The notes: generated from the sequence alone by a model not told the origin. Numbered from the stretch's first letter, positions 7,627 through 17,528 are shown. The stretch: DNA of 48,467 nt from an uncultured bacterium (GCA_937919925.1 CALFOT010000064.1:1-48467), one strand, 5' to 3'. Numbers and translations: made by a program.

Positions 7627-9039
7627 ATGGCCAGCAACACGCCTACATTTGTGGTGGTGGGGCATGTCAACAAAGGCAAGTCATCGGTGGTCGCCACGCT
7701 GCTGGAAGAAACCGCCATCCCCATCGACTTGATTCCAGGCACAACTACCGAAGCCAAGGCCTACGATTTCAAGCTAAACGGGCGCGCGGTGTTCCGTTTA
7801 GTCGATACGCCTGGTTTCCAAGAAGCTGCCGCGGCGTTGGAGTGGTTGTCGGCACGCGCCGAACATGCCGAACAACGCTTGGATGCGGTGCGCGCTTTTG
7901 TGGCTGAGTTTCAAGGCGGCACGCGCTTTCATGATGAATGTCAGTTGCTCACGCCGCTCCTTGAAAACCCCAACGCCGGCATTTTGTATGTGGTCGATGC
8001 CTCGCGGCCGTACCGCGCCACCCACGAGGCCGAAATGGAGATTCTGCGCTGGACCGGACGCCCTGGCATGGCCCTGTTGAACCGCATTGGCGGCGAGGAT
8101 TGCGCCGCTTCGTGGCGCCCCGTGCTGCAGCAGTTTTTTAGTGTGGTGCGTGAGTTCAATGCGCATGAAGCAGATTTTGAAGACCGCATGCGCTTGCTCC
8201 GCACCTTTGGAGAGCTGCATGAATCTTGGTCCGCTGATCTTGCCGCCGCTGCCGACGCCATGCTAGCCCAGCGCCAAACGCGCGATTTGGAGGCGGCCGC
8301 ACTGCTTGCTGATTACTTGATTGAGGCGTGGTCTTATGTGGAGCGTAGCGCCTTTAACCCCGCTGCGGAATCGCCGTCGCTGGATGAAGATCTGGTTATT
8401 GCTTACCGCAAGCATTTGCGCAAACTCGAAGACCGGTGCCGCAAAACGATGGAACGGCATTACGGTTTCGGCAGCATCACTCGGGAAGACATCGATTTCG
8501 ATTTCGACGCCGGCGATTTATTCGATCAGAAAAATTGGAAGCTATTTGGATTAACCACGCAGCAACTTACCCTGCGTGCTGCCGCTGCCGGTGGCGCTAC
8601 CGGTGGGGTGATTGACTTGGCGGTGGGTGGATTGAGTTTTGGCGCGGGCGTTGCCCTTGGCGGCGTGCTTGGTGCTGCGGGAGCTTGGTTCGGTAGCCAG
8701 CGGGTTGGTAAACACTGGAGCCCAAATCACGCGCGCCTCGCCAAACTTTTCCCCGGCGAACACGGGCACATGCGTTGCTTTGGGCCAATCAGCAATCCAG
8801 CGTTCGCGTGGGTACTGCTGGATCGCGCCCTGGTGCATTTTCACGCCGTGCGTCATCGCGCCCACGCTCAGCAACATGCGCTGGTTCTAAACCCAGAAAA
8901 TGGCGCGCGCGCCAAAGACCTCGATGCCGCCACGCGCGCGCGTTTGGATCAAGTACTTAAAGCCTGCCAAACCGCAGGCCAAGGCGGCGTTGCGGTGCGT
9001 GAGCAGCAGATACAAATGCTTGCGGCTGCGCTTGTTTAG
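7627..9039 (+). CDS. GTPase with DUF3482 C-terminal domain
   Basis: 470 aa, starting directly after the DUF2868 stop. The P-loop is GHVNKGKSS (residues 12-20), switch I has PGTTTEAKAY, and the G3 motif is DTPGF. The G4 motif is degenerate (NRIG instead of NKxD), as is common in this group. After about residue 200 comes the DUF3482 part, with a helical region and a glycine-rich hydrophobic hairpin (about 318-358, many GxxxG steps) that could insert in the membrane. Era/dynamin-like small GTPases paired with DUF2868 are thought to act at the inner membrane; substrate or cargo unknown. It ends convergently with the sigma fusion gene, overlapping it by 4 bases. Confidence 0.88.
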   Translation: MASNTPTFVVVGHVNKGKSSVVATLLEETAIPIDLIPGTTTEAKAYDFKLNGRAVFRLVDTPGFQEAAAALEWLSARAEHAEQRLDAVRAFVAEFQGGTRFHDECQLLTPLLENPNAGILYVVDASRPYRATHEAEMEILRWTGRPGMALLNRIGGEDCAASWRPVLQQFFSVVREFNAHEADFEDRMRLLRTFGELHESWSADLAAAADAMLAQRQTRDLEAAALLADYLIEAWSYVERSAFNPAAESPSLDEDLVIAYRKHLRKLEDRCRKTMERHYGFGSITREDIDFDFDAGDLFDQKNWKLFGLTTQQLTLRAAAAGGATGGVIDLAVGGLSFGAGVALGGVLGAAGAWFGSQRVGKHWSPNHARLAKLFPGEHGHMRCFGPISNPAFAWVLLDRALVHFHAVRHRAHAQQHALVLNPENGARAKDLDAATRARLDQVLKACQTAGQGGVAVREQQIQMLAAALV

Positions 9040-12000
9040 CGATCGCGGTTATCCCACTCCTGTTCGTATCTGCGAGCTTCCTGAATTGCATTTTCTAGCT
9101 TCACGGGGTCTAGCTTAAAGTGAATCTCTTGAAGTTCGTCTTGATCGAGAACGACAAAATCCGGAGTATTGCTTTCACCCAAAAAGGGAATCCAACGGTG
9201 TATCGACTCGTTGTTGCGCGCGTGAATAACCTGAAAGGCAAGACGGAATGTGCCCGGCCAGGCAAAGTCCGTACGTCCCATGCCAGCAGAGTTTAGGGTA
9301 AGTTTGGCTGGCCTCCGTTCGCTCTGAGATCCATTATCGTCCACACCATAAACCGCTGTACTGAGATCCCAATCTGCCGGTAGGGCCTCAAAGTTATCAA
9401 TCACAACCCTGACTGGAATGCCCTTGTGCATGACAACCTCCTGATCGCCCATTGCGCCTTTGAGTACCACCTGTCTTCTTCCTTCCACGGCGATTTGGAA
9501 ATGGAACTCATTACTTTGACTAACAAGTTGGAGTGGTTGGAACTCGAACGGAGTCATCCATGGCTGACCAACCTTGCCAATTCTTCCTTTTGGAATGAGT
9601 TTTCCTTGTTCATCGACGATACGAACCTGGATCGCAGCCAAACAACCGCGTAAATCAATATCAGGGAAAGTGTATTTTCCATTCACCGGCAATAAGTCCT
9701 GTGGTGAAATGAAGAAGAACTCCTCATCTAACCAATTGGATTGGATCCGTAGGCCGTAAGTCCCCTGCTCCTGACCACGAAACTCATAGTAACCGCGTGA
9801 GTTCACAAAAATTCCATACCCGTAGTAATCACTGGGGTCATTCGGCCTTGGCGTGAGCAAAGTCACATGAATTCCGTGGATGGGGATTATCGAATCCAAC
9901 AAAATGCGCCCACCAATAATGATTGTGGCACCTAAATTCATTTCAAAATCGGTTGCACCTGGAACAAACTCCTTCTCTGCCCTTTTGTGGTCTCGATGAT
10001 GCGCAACCACTCGGTAGCGGCAATCCTGCGCTCTTGCATAAATGGTGAAGCGGCCTTCATCGTCAGTCTCCACGGAAAGGTCTTCGCGCTGTTGCCAGTT
10101 CACATGATTAGAATCAGGTGCAGCACTAACAGCCATGCTAGTTCCACCACTGGCCCTTCCACGAACATCCGTGAAGGAAGTGCGTGGGCCTTGCTCGTAA
10201 TCCAAATCAACGCTCGCCCCAGCGACAGGTTGACCGGAAAAGGAGAGCACTTGCCCTTGCACCAAAATTGGCGGCGTAGCAACTATGAAATCGCCAAGAT
10301 CCGTATCCCCTGGTGCCAACGGTCGGCTTAAATCCTTCTCTGCAATCCGCCGCGCCTTACGCTTTGTTTTGCCCATCACCACAATAATTTTGCGCGTACT
10401 CTCTGGCTGAAATTCGTTATCGATTTGTAGACGAAAGCGCCCCTCACTATCCGTTTGGATGGCCTGACGCGAAGTGTCCTCGCCTTCCCTGGTACTCCTC
10501 GCGATGTCTAGTTTCAGGCTTAGGTTTTTTGCAATCATGCCCTCCGTATTCAAAACGCGACCAGTAATGAAACTCCATTCCATCGCTGGAGCGATAGAAA
10601 CCACAACCGTCTCCCCCACTTCTACCGGGCCATCAGCAGTGGTCATGGCTTGAAATGAGTAATCCCTGGATACTGCCAGACCGCGCAATTTTTGATTCAG
10701 AGCAACAAAGGGGAAAAGTGCATGACCTTGGGTAGCACGCATCATGATGCCGTCGACCACAATTTCCTGGTCTGGCTGCCCCTCTCTGCTCGGGGCCAGG
10801 CTACCGAGCGCTGCGATAAAGTGCCCGTTAACGGGCCGCCCTGAAGCATCACGAATCACGATTTCCACCTGACCCGATGGTGGCATTACCAACACCACTG
10901 GTTCCTTGGGCAAATTGTAGATATCGACTTCCGCCAAGATTGGCTGGGCCGAAAGAATATTCAAATGTGCGAAGAACTGTTTCCGCTCTGGGTCCATTTG
11001 CAGACCACCAAGGATTTTTATCCAAGCTTGCCCCTGTGCATTGGTAAGGGCTCCAATGAACCCTCCCTCAAACTCTTCATCGAAAAGCCGCAGGTTTACA
11101 TGTGCTCCTTCTACCGCTTCGCCATTCTGATCAATCACTTTGACCGGCAAGATATCGACGAGATCCACGGCCAACAGAATGTCTTCGCCATTTACAGCGC
11201 TTTCGGTGAGCGACGGAATATTCAAAAAACGGAAATGCTTAGTCGTGCGTCCGACCAGGATGAGTTTCCCAGACGGTGCAGGGATTCGCACTTGGGCTTT
11301 GTCATCTGTGCGGTAACGATCTCCCATTGCCAGCAACATTTCCTCAACCCCTATTCTTTCGAAATCTTCAAACGCCTCCTCTGGCAAAGGCAAAACCCCA
11401 AGATCCAACACGATGACTTCCGCGCCAGGGAGCGGCTGCATGCCGTTACTGTCCACTACCGTAATTAACGAACCATCTTTTGCTGCAGGGTTAAAACCAC
11501 TGCCGAACGCCAAATAGGGCTCAACCACAGTGCGGTCGATGGCGATTCCAGGTTCCACATTTTGCTCAGCCTCGGTAAACGTGAGTGCCGCAGGGATTTC
11601 CTGGATGACTTCCGGCGCATCGTCCTCCCAAGGAGCCCAAGCCACCAAAGAAAAGAGCGCCAGCACCGTAGCAGCAATGCCGAATGGTGTCTTTAATGCC
11701 GCAGTCACGAACGCCATCGAACCAGCTGTGTACCAGGGTGCTGCAGACATTGGCAATGCAAAAACCTGACACCGCTGACGCCATTGCGCACCCAGGTTTT
11801 GGCGCAACGCAGACCGCAAATGCTTCAATCCCGTGTTGATCCGCGATTGCGCAGTATCCACAAGAACCTCTTGTCGGCGTGCAACTTCGCGAATCGGCAG
11901 TTCTTCGAAATAACGCAGGTAAATCACCGCGCCATAAGGCTCCGGCAATTGTGCGACAGCCGCGGCAAGGCGCTGGAAAGTTTCCAAGCGCTCGGCCAGG

Positions 12001-12296
12001 CCAGCGGGCGAAATTGCTTCTGAATCAGCGCCATAAGCCGCTAACTCATCCTCCACTTCGCGGCGACGACTCTGCTCACGCCAACCCTTGCCTGCAGAAC
12101 TGCGTACCACTGTGAACCACCAAGATCGCAAGTTACGGTCGTGGCTTGGCGGACGTTCTAATGCCGTCAGCCATGCCTGTTGCTCAATATCATCAGCAGT
12201 GGTGGAATCGGCAACAAGGCTGCGAGCCAACGAACGCACCCAGCCACTATGAGCGAGCAGTGCGTCAAAATTTGGAGTACTGGGCGACGTGGTCAT
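9036..12296 (-). CDS. ECF-type sigma factor fused through a TM segment to a large carboxypeptidase-regulatory-like region
   Basis: 1086 aa. Residues 11-80 are sigma region 2 (DDIEQQAWLTALE; WWFTVVRSSAGKGWREQSRRRE). Residues 108-162 are sigma region 4 (AQLPEPYGAVIYLRYFEELPIREVARR, then DTAQSRINTGLKHLRSAL as the recognition helix). One hydrophobic span follows at about 204-222 (FGIAATVLALFSLVAW). The remaining 850 residues are beta-rich repeats of the carboxypeptidase regulatory-like type (for example GQVLSFSGQPVAGASVDLDYE). The predicted topology is sigma in the cytoplasm and the beta modules outside. The family precedent is ECF factors with C-terminal extensions in Planctomycetota; the signal and mechanism are unknown. 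It is the second of two tandem paralogues, 167 bases after the first. No Shine-Dalgarno or -10 box is evident at this start. Confidence 0.85.
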   Translation of the reverse strand: MTTSPSTPNFDALLAHSGWVRSLARSLVADSTTADDIEQQAWLTALERPPSHDRNLRSWWFTVVRSSAGKGWREQSRRREVEDELAAYGADSEAISPAGLAERLETFQRLAAAVAQLPEPYGAVIYLRYFEELPIREVARRQEVLVDTAQSRINTGLKHLRSALRQNLGAQWRQRCQVFALPMSAAPWYTAGSMAFVTAALKTPFGIAATVLALFSLVAWAPWEDDAPEVIQEIPAALTFTEAEQNVEPGIAIDRTVVEPYLAFGSGFNPAAKDGSLITVVDSNGMQPLPGAEVIVLDLGVLPLPEEAFEDFERIGVEEMLLAMGDRYRTDDKAQVRIPAPSGKLILVGRTTKHFRFLNIPSLTESAVNGEDILLAVDLVDILPVKVIDQNGEAVEGAHVNLRLFDEEFEGGFIGALTNAQGQAWIKILGGLQMDPERKQFFAHLNILSAQPILAEVDIYNLPKEPVVLVMPPSGQVEIVIRDASGRPVNGHFIAALGSLAPSREGQPDQEIVVDGIMMRATQGHALFPFVALNQKLRGLAVSRDYSFQAMTTADGPVEVGETVVVSIAPAMEWSFITGRVLNTEGMIAKNLSLKLDIARSTREGEDTSRQAIQTDSEGRFRLQIDNEFQPESTRKIIVVMGKTKRKARRIAEKDLSRPLAPGDTDLGDFIVATPPILVQGQVLSFSGQPVAGASVDLDYEQGPRTSFTDVRGRASGGTSMAVSAAPDSNHVNWQQREDLSVETDDEGRFTIYARAQDCRYRVVAHHRDHKRAEKEFVPGATDFEMNLGATIIIGGRILLDSIIPIHGIHVTLLTPRPNDPSDYYGYGIFVNSRGYYEFRGQEQGTYGLRIQSNWLDEEFFFISPQDLLPVNGKYTFPDIDLRGCLAAIQVRIVDEQGKLIPKGRIGKVGQPWMTPFEFQPLQLVSQSNEFHFQIAVEGRRQVVLKGAMGDQEVVMHKGIPVRVVIDNFEALPADWDLSTAVYGVDDNGSQSERRPAKLTLNSAGMGRTDFAWPGTFRLAFQVIHARNNESIHRWIPFLGESNTPDFVVLDQDELQEIHFKLDPVKLENAIQEARRYEQEWDNRDR

Positions 12297-12463
12297 GATC
12301 TTTGCAGGGTCAATGTGCCTCGAAGCCCTTAGCGTTGCAGAAATTTGAAAGAACTTTGGCGATTGGTATTCTCCATGCCCTGGTGGCGTTCGTCATCACT
12401 CATTTCGACCTATTTCTGCCCGCCAAACCGCAGGCCGAGGCGACGCTGCGATGATTGAAGCGC

Positions 12464-15400
12464 TCATTTTTCCGGCGCCAGCACTTCCGCCATCATGCGC
12501 TCCAGTTCTTCTTCCTTCAAGCGGGTGTTGATTTGCGTATCTGAGTCATCCACCTGAACGCTGATGACATCGTTTTGGGTGCCGTACATTCCTAGGAAAT
12601 TGTTGTCGTCAAAGCCTATTGTGGGAGCCGCGCGCAGCAGCAAGGCCCACGTGCCATAGCTTGGAACCCGTAACTGGGCTTGATTGCCAGTAAGGTTTTG
12701 CCACAACAAACGCTCCCAACTGATGCCGCCGCTTTGCCCAGGCGTGCGCACTTCCACCAGGGTGGCGCGCCACTGCAACCCCTCGACGCTGGGCAAATCT
12801 TCGGCGAAGTTCACCGTTACGGAGAAACCATCGAACAACGATACGTCGAGTGCGCGACTGATGATGACTTCTTCATTGCGGTAGCCTGCGGCGCCGACGG
12901 TGATGGGTTGCACTGCCTGGGTGGTGAGGAACTCAAAGTCTGGCGGCACGAACGCGGTCAAATCATCCTTCTCATGAGACAAACGCAAACTGATTTCCGC
13001 AATGCTGTGCCCGCTGCTGGTCGTAACCGCAACATGATGAGGGAATAACTTGCCACGCAAATCCCAGTCTGGCAATTGCATGGTGTCGGCATCGGTGATG
13101 GCCATGCTTTGAAGATTGGACAAACGCCCAAGCTCCTCCAATGTGTCTTTCCCGCGTAGCCATAAGGTGTACTGCTTGTCTTCGGCGGGACGCGTTCGGA
13201 AACGTCCATTCATGGAATCGATTTCTAAGGGATACCAACGCGACCCCGCTGCCCCGGGCACGCCTTCCACTAAGGATAACTCCAACTGGCGCAACTGCTT
13301 GGGGTCATCCACAAGCAAGCGTCCGGCAAAATATTGCGGCTGATTCACGGTAAAAACTTTGCCGTGGTCGCCTGGGGTGAATTGCAAATCACCCCCCGCG
13401 GACAAAAAGGAGTGGTCGTCGCTCCTGGCATTCAAACTGTAAGACATGCCTGCCACGACGCGCGGTGCATGAATTTCAAATCTACCCGCAGCGTCAGTTT
13501 GAAAATCCCAACTATCCATCAATCGCGTCTCAGCAGGGTTGCTATCCTCCACCAACCACAGCTTCAACTTGTATTCCGGACAGGCCGCACCAGCTTGATC
13601 CACAATCTGCCCTGCTAACAACAATTCAGGAGCATGCGGAATATCCCAAACTTTATCCATCTGCTGAGCAAAGTCATCTTGGATAAACAAAATACCAAGC
13701 TCTAAGCGGGATACACCTTTGCCGTTGAACGCGTCTGCGCGGCTATCGGTGGAAACCAACAGGCGCTCCGCAATCAGCGCTTCTTGACGCATCTTTATTG
13801 CCGCGATTCCCCCTTCCTCGACCGCAAGTTCGAAACCGTAACCAAAATTATTCCCTGCAGAATTCACGCCACTTAATAGACTCGTCATTCGCCCCGCTTC
13901 CACGGGATTTCCCGATCCATCCACAAGGCGCAGATGGAGAGTGGGGAGATCTTCTTGCAAGCTTAAATGGATCGCAACTTGTTCCCCAACCAACGTGGGG
14001 CCATGGGCAATGCTTAACGAATACCCGAGGTTGGCGCGGTCGTAGCTTGCCGCGACTAGCTCCGTAGCAACGCCAACTTGAGGAAAGGTGGCCACCCCGT
14101 CGCGCACATAAGCAATCGCAACGCCATCCTTTAAGGAAGGTTCAAAACGCTGCTCTGGATTGGCACGCTGCTGTCCTTTTGCCACTTCGCGGGCAATATC
14201 GTTCGCTACTTGCAAAACGATAGGGGTGCCATTTTCCAGCGGCGTGCCATCCGCTTGTTGGGCATGGACCAATACCGTGCCAGTGGCAGGCATCGTGAAT
14301 TGTAAAACAGAATTGTGGATGGCGTCGCCACGCAACTCTTTGACTTGCGGCGCGGCGCTTGGCACCAATAAGGCAAAGGTGCACATCCACTCTGGGTGTT
14401 CGGAAACTTGAAATTCAAGGTGCCGAAAAATTCCAGTCCCCTCACTGTTGGTGGTAACTTCACGCGATGCGAAACCAGCGTGTTGCATTGGAACCGCTTC
14501 AAAGCCAACCTTGACGCCTGCGACCGGGTTGCCCGAGGAATCCTTCACCTCCACCCGGAGCTGAACCTCCGGCATAAGCATCAGTTCGACGCGCTCACCA
14601 AATGGCGGCTTGTCAAAGGACCAATGGTAGCCATAGTATTCGCCACTTTGCGCGGCTAACTCATGACGACCAGCGGGCTTTGGAATCGTGGCAAGCCCAA
14701 ATTCATTCGCTTGATATTCCACCCCAAAGCGCTGCACCGCCGTAATGTTGGCCAGGCATTCTTCGCGACGCACCCGATTTTGTCCTTGATCTCGAAGGGC
14801 ATAATCCAACAAATGGACGATAGCTCCGGGCATTGGCTCTAAGGTTCGGGCATTGCGCACCAAGACTTCGAAATCACCTTCACTCGCGGGGTTTGCCACA
14901 GGCGTTTGGGTAAGACGGCGGATCACCGGATTAGCTGCCTGGCCTTCCAGTGCGGCGTTTTCTGGATGCAGCGGTGAGGGCGTAGACGCTGGATGGGGCA
15001 GATCGGCGTCGGCAACAAAATCGTGGTTTGCCACTTCTTGAGGCACCCACGGCTGCCAAACACCGATGGAAATTAGGGCGAGTAAACCGGCAGCAACGCC
15101 GAGGATGGTCTTCGTTTTCATGGCAAGAATGGCCGCTGGGGCTAGGGGTAACCAAGGTGCTGCCGGAAGTGGCAATGCGAAGACCAGACAACGGGAACGC
15201 CATTGCGCGCCCACATTTTCTGCCAGAGTGACGCGCAATTTTTCCAGCCCACGGTGAATGTGGGATTGCGCGGTAGCCAACGGCACGCCTTGCCGTTTGG
15301 CAAGCGCACGCACCGAAAGTTCCTCGAAGTAACGCAAGTAAATCACCGAACGATAAGGCTCGGGTAATTGCGCTACGGCAAGCGCCAAATGCTGGAAGGT

Positions 15401-15718
15401 ATCAAGCTTTTCGGCAACCTCAGCCGCAGTGGCGGCGCCGCTTGCAGCATCGTCAAGTTTTTGACCCAGCGAAACTTCCCGGCGACGCTTTTGCTCGCGC
15501 CAACCTTGACCAGCAGAACTCCGGACTACCGCCCCCCACCAAGCGCGCAGATTGCCGCCATGACTTGGCGGATGCTCCAACGCGGTGACCCACGCCTGCT
15601 GCTCCGTATCTTCTGCGGCGAACGGGTCTACCACTAAGTTACGTGCCAATGCACGTACCCAGCCACTATGGGCAAGGAGTGCATCGAGGTCTGGGGCGGG
15701 AGGCGGCACAGTCATCAT
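12464..15718 (-). CDS. ECF-type sigma factor fused through a TM segment to a large carboxypeptidase-regulatory-like region (paralogue)
   Basis: About 1084 aa. It is a paralogue of the 9036-12296 protein and very similar in the sigma part (DALLAHSGWVRALARNLV; QLPEPYRSVIYLRYFEELSVRALAKRQ). Sigma region 2 covers about residues 12-80, region 4 about 115-165, and a single span lies near 205-221 (LGVAAGLLALISIGVW). The long C-terminal part contains repeated beta modules (for example SSGNPVAGVKVGFEA; QIVDQAGAACPEYKLKLW) but has diverged much more from its neighbour than the sigma half. The start is the ATG at 15718, 8 bases after GGAG. GTG at 15727 would place the Shine-Dalgarno inside the gene, and ATG at 15715 is possible. 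It lies downstream of the ClC gene, 73 bases after its stop. Confidence 0.85.
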   Translation of the reverse strand: MMTVPPPAPDLDALLAHSGWVRALARNLVVDPFAAEDTEQQAWVTALEHPPSHGGNLRAWWGAVVRSSAGQGWREQKRRREVSLGQKLDDAASGAATAAEVAEKLDTFQHLALAVAQLPEPYRSVIYLRYFEELSVRALAKRQGVPLATAQSHIHRGLEKLRVTLAENVGAQWRSRCLVFALPLPAAPWLPLAPAAILAMKTKTILGVAAGLLALISIGVWQPWVPQEVANHDFVADADLPHPASTPSPLHPENAALEGQAANPVIRRLTQTPVANPASEGDFEVLVRNARTLEPMPGAIVHLLDYALRDQGQNRVRREECLANITAVQRFGVEYQANEFGLATIPKPAGRHELAAQSGEYYGYHWSFDKPPFGERVELMLMPEVQLRVEVKDSSGNPVAGVKVGFEAVPMQHAGFASREVTTNSEGTGIFRHLEFQVSEHPEWMCTFALLVPSAAPQVKELRGDAIHNSVLQFTMPATGTVLVHAQQADGTPLENGTPIVLQVANDIAREVAKGQQRANPEQRFEPSLKDGVAIAYVRDGVATFPQVGVATELVAASYDRANLGYSLSIAHGPTLVGEQVAIHLSLQEDLPTLHLRLVDGSGNPVEAGRMTSLLSGVNSAGNNFGYGFELAVEEGGIAAIKMRQEALIAERLLVSTDSRADAFNGKGVSRLELGILFIQDDFAQQMDKVWDIPHAPELLLAGQIVDQAGAACPEYKLKLWLVEDSNPAETRLMDSWDFQTDAAGRFEIHAPRVVAGMSYSLNARSDDHSFLSAGGDLQFTPGDHGKVFTVNQPQYFAGRLLVDDPKQLRQLELSLVEGVPGAAGSRWYPLEIDSMNGRFRTRPAEDKQYTLWLRGKDTLEELGRLSNLQSMAITDADTMQLPDWDLRGKLFPHHVAVTTSSGHSIAEISLRLSHEKDDLTAFVPPDFEFLTTQAVQPITVGAAGYRNEEVIISRALDVSLFDGFSVTVNFAEDLPSVEGLQWRATLVEVRTPGQSGGISWERLLWQNLTGNQAQLRVPSYGTWALLLRAAPTIGFDDNNFLGMYGTQNDVISVQVDDSDTQINTRLKEEELERMMAEVLAPEK

Positions 15719-15726
15719 CTTCACCA

Positions 15727-15730
15727 CTCC
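15727..15730 (-). promoter_or_regulatory. Shine-Dalgarno of the second sigma fusion gene
   Basis: GGAG on the minus strand, 8 bases before ATG 15718. It is one of the few good Shine-Dalgarno sequences at a gene start in this window, and it decides the start between three in-frame candidates. Confidence 0.6.
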
Positions 15731-15791
15731 AATGTCCGCTCAAGCGTAAATCATGCACAAAATCTTTCGCAAATTGAAAAACTGCTGCCGT

Positions 15792-17528
15792 CTATACGCG
15801 GTGATCAGCCGTCTGCACGATGAGCTCGGTGCGATAGCGGTCAAACAGCGTGGACTTGGAAAGCGTGCCAAGGAAGCGGCCGTCGGCATCGACCACCGGG
15901 AGTACCCAGGCGCCTGATGCTTCAAATACTTCCATCGCGCCTAGAAGATCTTGGCTTTCCGGAATGGCGGCCACCTGCGCATCCATCACCGTATCGACCG
16001 GCGTAACGCGGCGTAGCGGTTCGTCAAAAATCACGCCACGTAAAGCGGTGAGATCGAGCATGCCGAGTAATTTTTGCTGCGCATCAATCACCGCAAAGTG
16101 ATTGCGCACCGTGGTGGGCAGCAAACGCGCGAGATCATCAAGGGATTGCCCACTTTGAATGGTGACGGATTCCGCATCCATCATTTCGCCGGCATGCATC
16201 TCGGACAAAATGCGGCTATCCGAACCGGGGCGCATGAGTTCCCCGCGTTCGGCGAGTTCCCAGGTGTAGAAACTGTGGCGCAAGAAGGTGCGCGAAACCA
16301 ACACCGACAGCACCGAAACCAAGATGAGTGGCAAGGTGCCAGTCCAACCATTGGTAGTTTCAAGTGCGAGCATGATTCCGGTGAAAGGTGCTTGCATTGA
16401 GCCCGAAATCAATCCAGCCATTGCGGCAAGTGCGAAGAATGCTGGCGTTGCAAAACCCATCTCCGGCATGATCCAGTGCAGCAGGCCGCCAAAGCCGTAA
16501 CCGAGCAAGGCACCTAACACCAACGACGGCGCAAAAATACCGCCGGGTGAATTGCTGCCGAGGGTAATCGTGGTGGCGAGTAACTTAATCAGCAGAAACA
16601 GCAAAAGTGCACCGCCAGCCACCATTTCGCCACTGAGTGCAGCACTCACAGCTTCATAGCCTTCGCCAATCGCACCCGGCTCGATCAAACCGAGCAAACC
16701 CACGCAGAGCCCACCGAGGCCGGCAACCACACCCAACTTAGAGGTTAAAAAGCCAACCTTTAAGCGCCGCGTAAACCGTTCCGCGGCAAAAATCATCACC
16801 ACCAGGGCGACGGATAGCAAACCTGCACAGGCACCAAGCACCGCCGATGCCGCCAAATCGATGCCGCCCCATTCCATCACTGCGTCTACCCGGAAGGCGC
16901 CTTCCGAACTCATGGCATAACGTCCAATCTCAGTAGCCACGGTTGCCGAAACAGCAATCGGCAAAAGAGCACCCAAAGTCCATTCCGCCAGCACCACTTC
17001 CATCGCGAAAATCATGCCCGTGAGGGGGGCATTAAAAATCGCACCAATGCCACCGGCGACACCACAAGCCAACAGCAATACGCGTTGGCGCTCGGCCACC
17101 CGCATGGAGCTTGCCAGCGTGCTCCCGACCGCCGCAGCACTGTAAACAATCGGGCCTTCCAAGCCAGCCGAACCACCCAAAGCCACATTCACCAAACTGC
17201 CGAGCAAGCGACTCACAATCGAGCGGCGACGCATGTGACCAGCTTTGCGCGTGACGGCTTCCAATACCGCCGGTACCCCATGGCCGCCAGGTTCACGAAA
17301 CAGCACGCGAATGATAAAAACACCGAGCATGGCGCCGGCCGCCGGCAACAACAACATGCCCCACCATTCTTGCCGCAGCGGCTCTAATGCGCCAAACAAC
17401 CCATGCACGCCGCTACGCAAAGCCACCGCAACACCAGCACTGGCCACCCCCACCGCAACCGCGGCAGCGGCTAGCTGCCAAGGTTCCCGTCGGGCTCCCC
17501 GCGTGCGAAACAGTGCTTCGCGCTTCAT
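15792..17528 (-). CDS. ClC-family chloride channel or H+/Cl- antiporter with CBS domains
   Basis: 578 aa. About ten helices span residues 18-430 and contain the ClC selectivity motifs: GSAGLEGPIVY (gating Glu at about 124), GSNSPGGIFAPSLVLG, and GLISGSMQAPFTGIMLALE. The gating glutamate is present. A cytoplasmic C-terminal region (about 445-565) has two CBS domains (MMDAESVTIQSGQSLDDL; ...TPVDTVMDAQVAAIPE), which usually bind adenine nucleotides and regulate transport. The ATG overlaps the stop of the upstream HTH-EIIA gene (ATGA), so the two are cotranslated. Whether it is a channel or an exchanger cannot be told from sequence alone. Confidence 0.92.
   Translation of the reverse strand: MKREALFRTRGARREPWQLAAAAVAVGVASAGVAVALRSGVHGLFGALEPLRQEWWGMLLLPAAGAMLGVFIIRVLFREPGGHGVPAVLEAVTRKAGHMRRRSIVSRLLGSLVNVALGGSAGLEGPIVYSAAAVGSTLASSMRVAERQRVLLLACGVAGGIGAIFNAPLTGMIFAMEVVLAEWTLGALLPIAVSATVATEIGRYAMSSEGAFRVDAVMEWGGIDLAASAVLGACAGLLSVALVVMIFAAERFTRRLKVGFLTSKLGVVAGLGGLCVGLLGLIEPGAIGEGYEAVSAALSGEMVAGGALLLFLLIKLLATTITLGSNSPGGIFAPSLVLGALLGYGFGGLLHWIMPEMGFATPAFFALAAMAGLISGSMQAPFTGIMLALETTNGWTGTLPLILVSVLSVLVSRTFLRHSFYTWELAERGELMRPGSDSRILSEMHAGEMMDAESVTIQSGQSLDDLARLLPTTVRNHFAVIDAQQKLLGMLDLTALRGVIFDEPLRRVTPVDTVMDAQVAAIPESQDLLGAMEVFEASGAWVLPVVDADGRFLGTLSKSTLFDRYRTELIVQTADHRV

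Noticed and set aside
10965-11468. Plus-strand 167-codon frame inside the sigma fusion gene.
   Set aside because: Antisense shadow; no start signal, no domain.
12297-12463. The 167-base gap between the two sigma fusion genes, checked for promoter, terminator and small genes.
   Set aside because: Only a weak 5-bp inverted repeat with a long loop is present, with no clear -10/-35 pair, terminator or Shine-Dalgarno. I report nothing for it.
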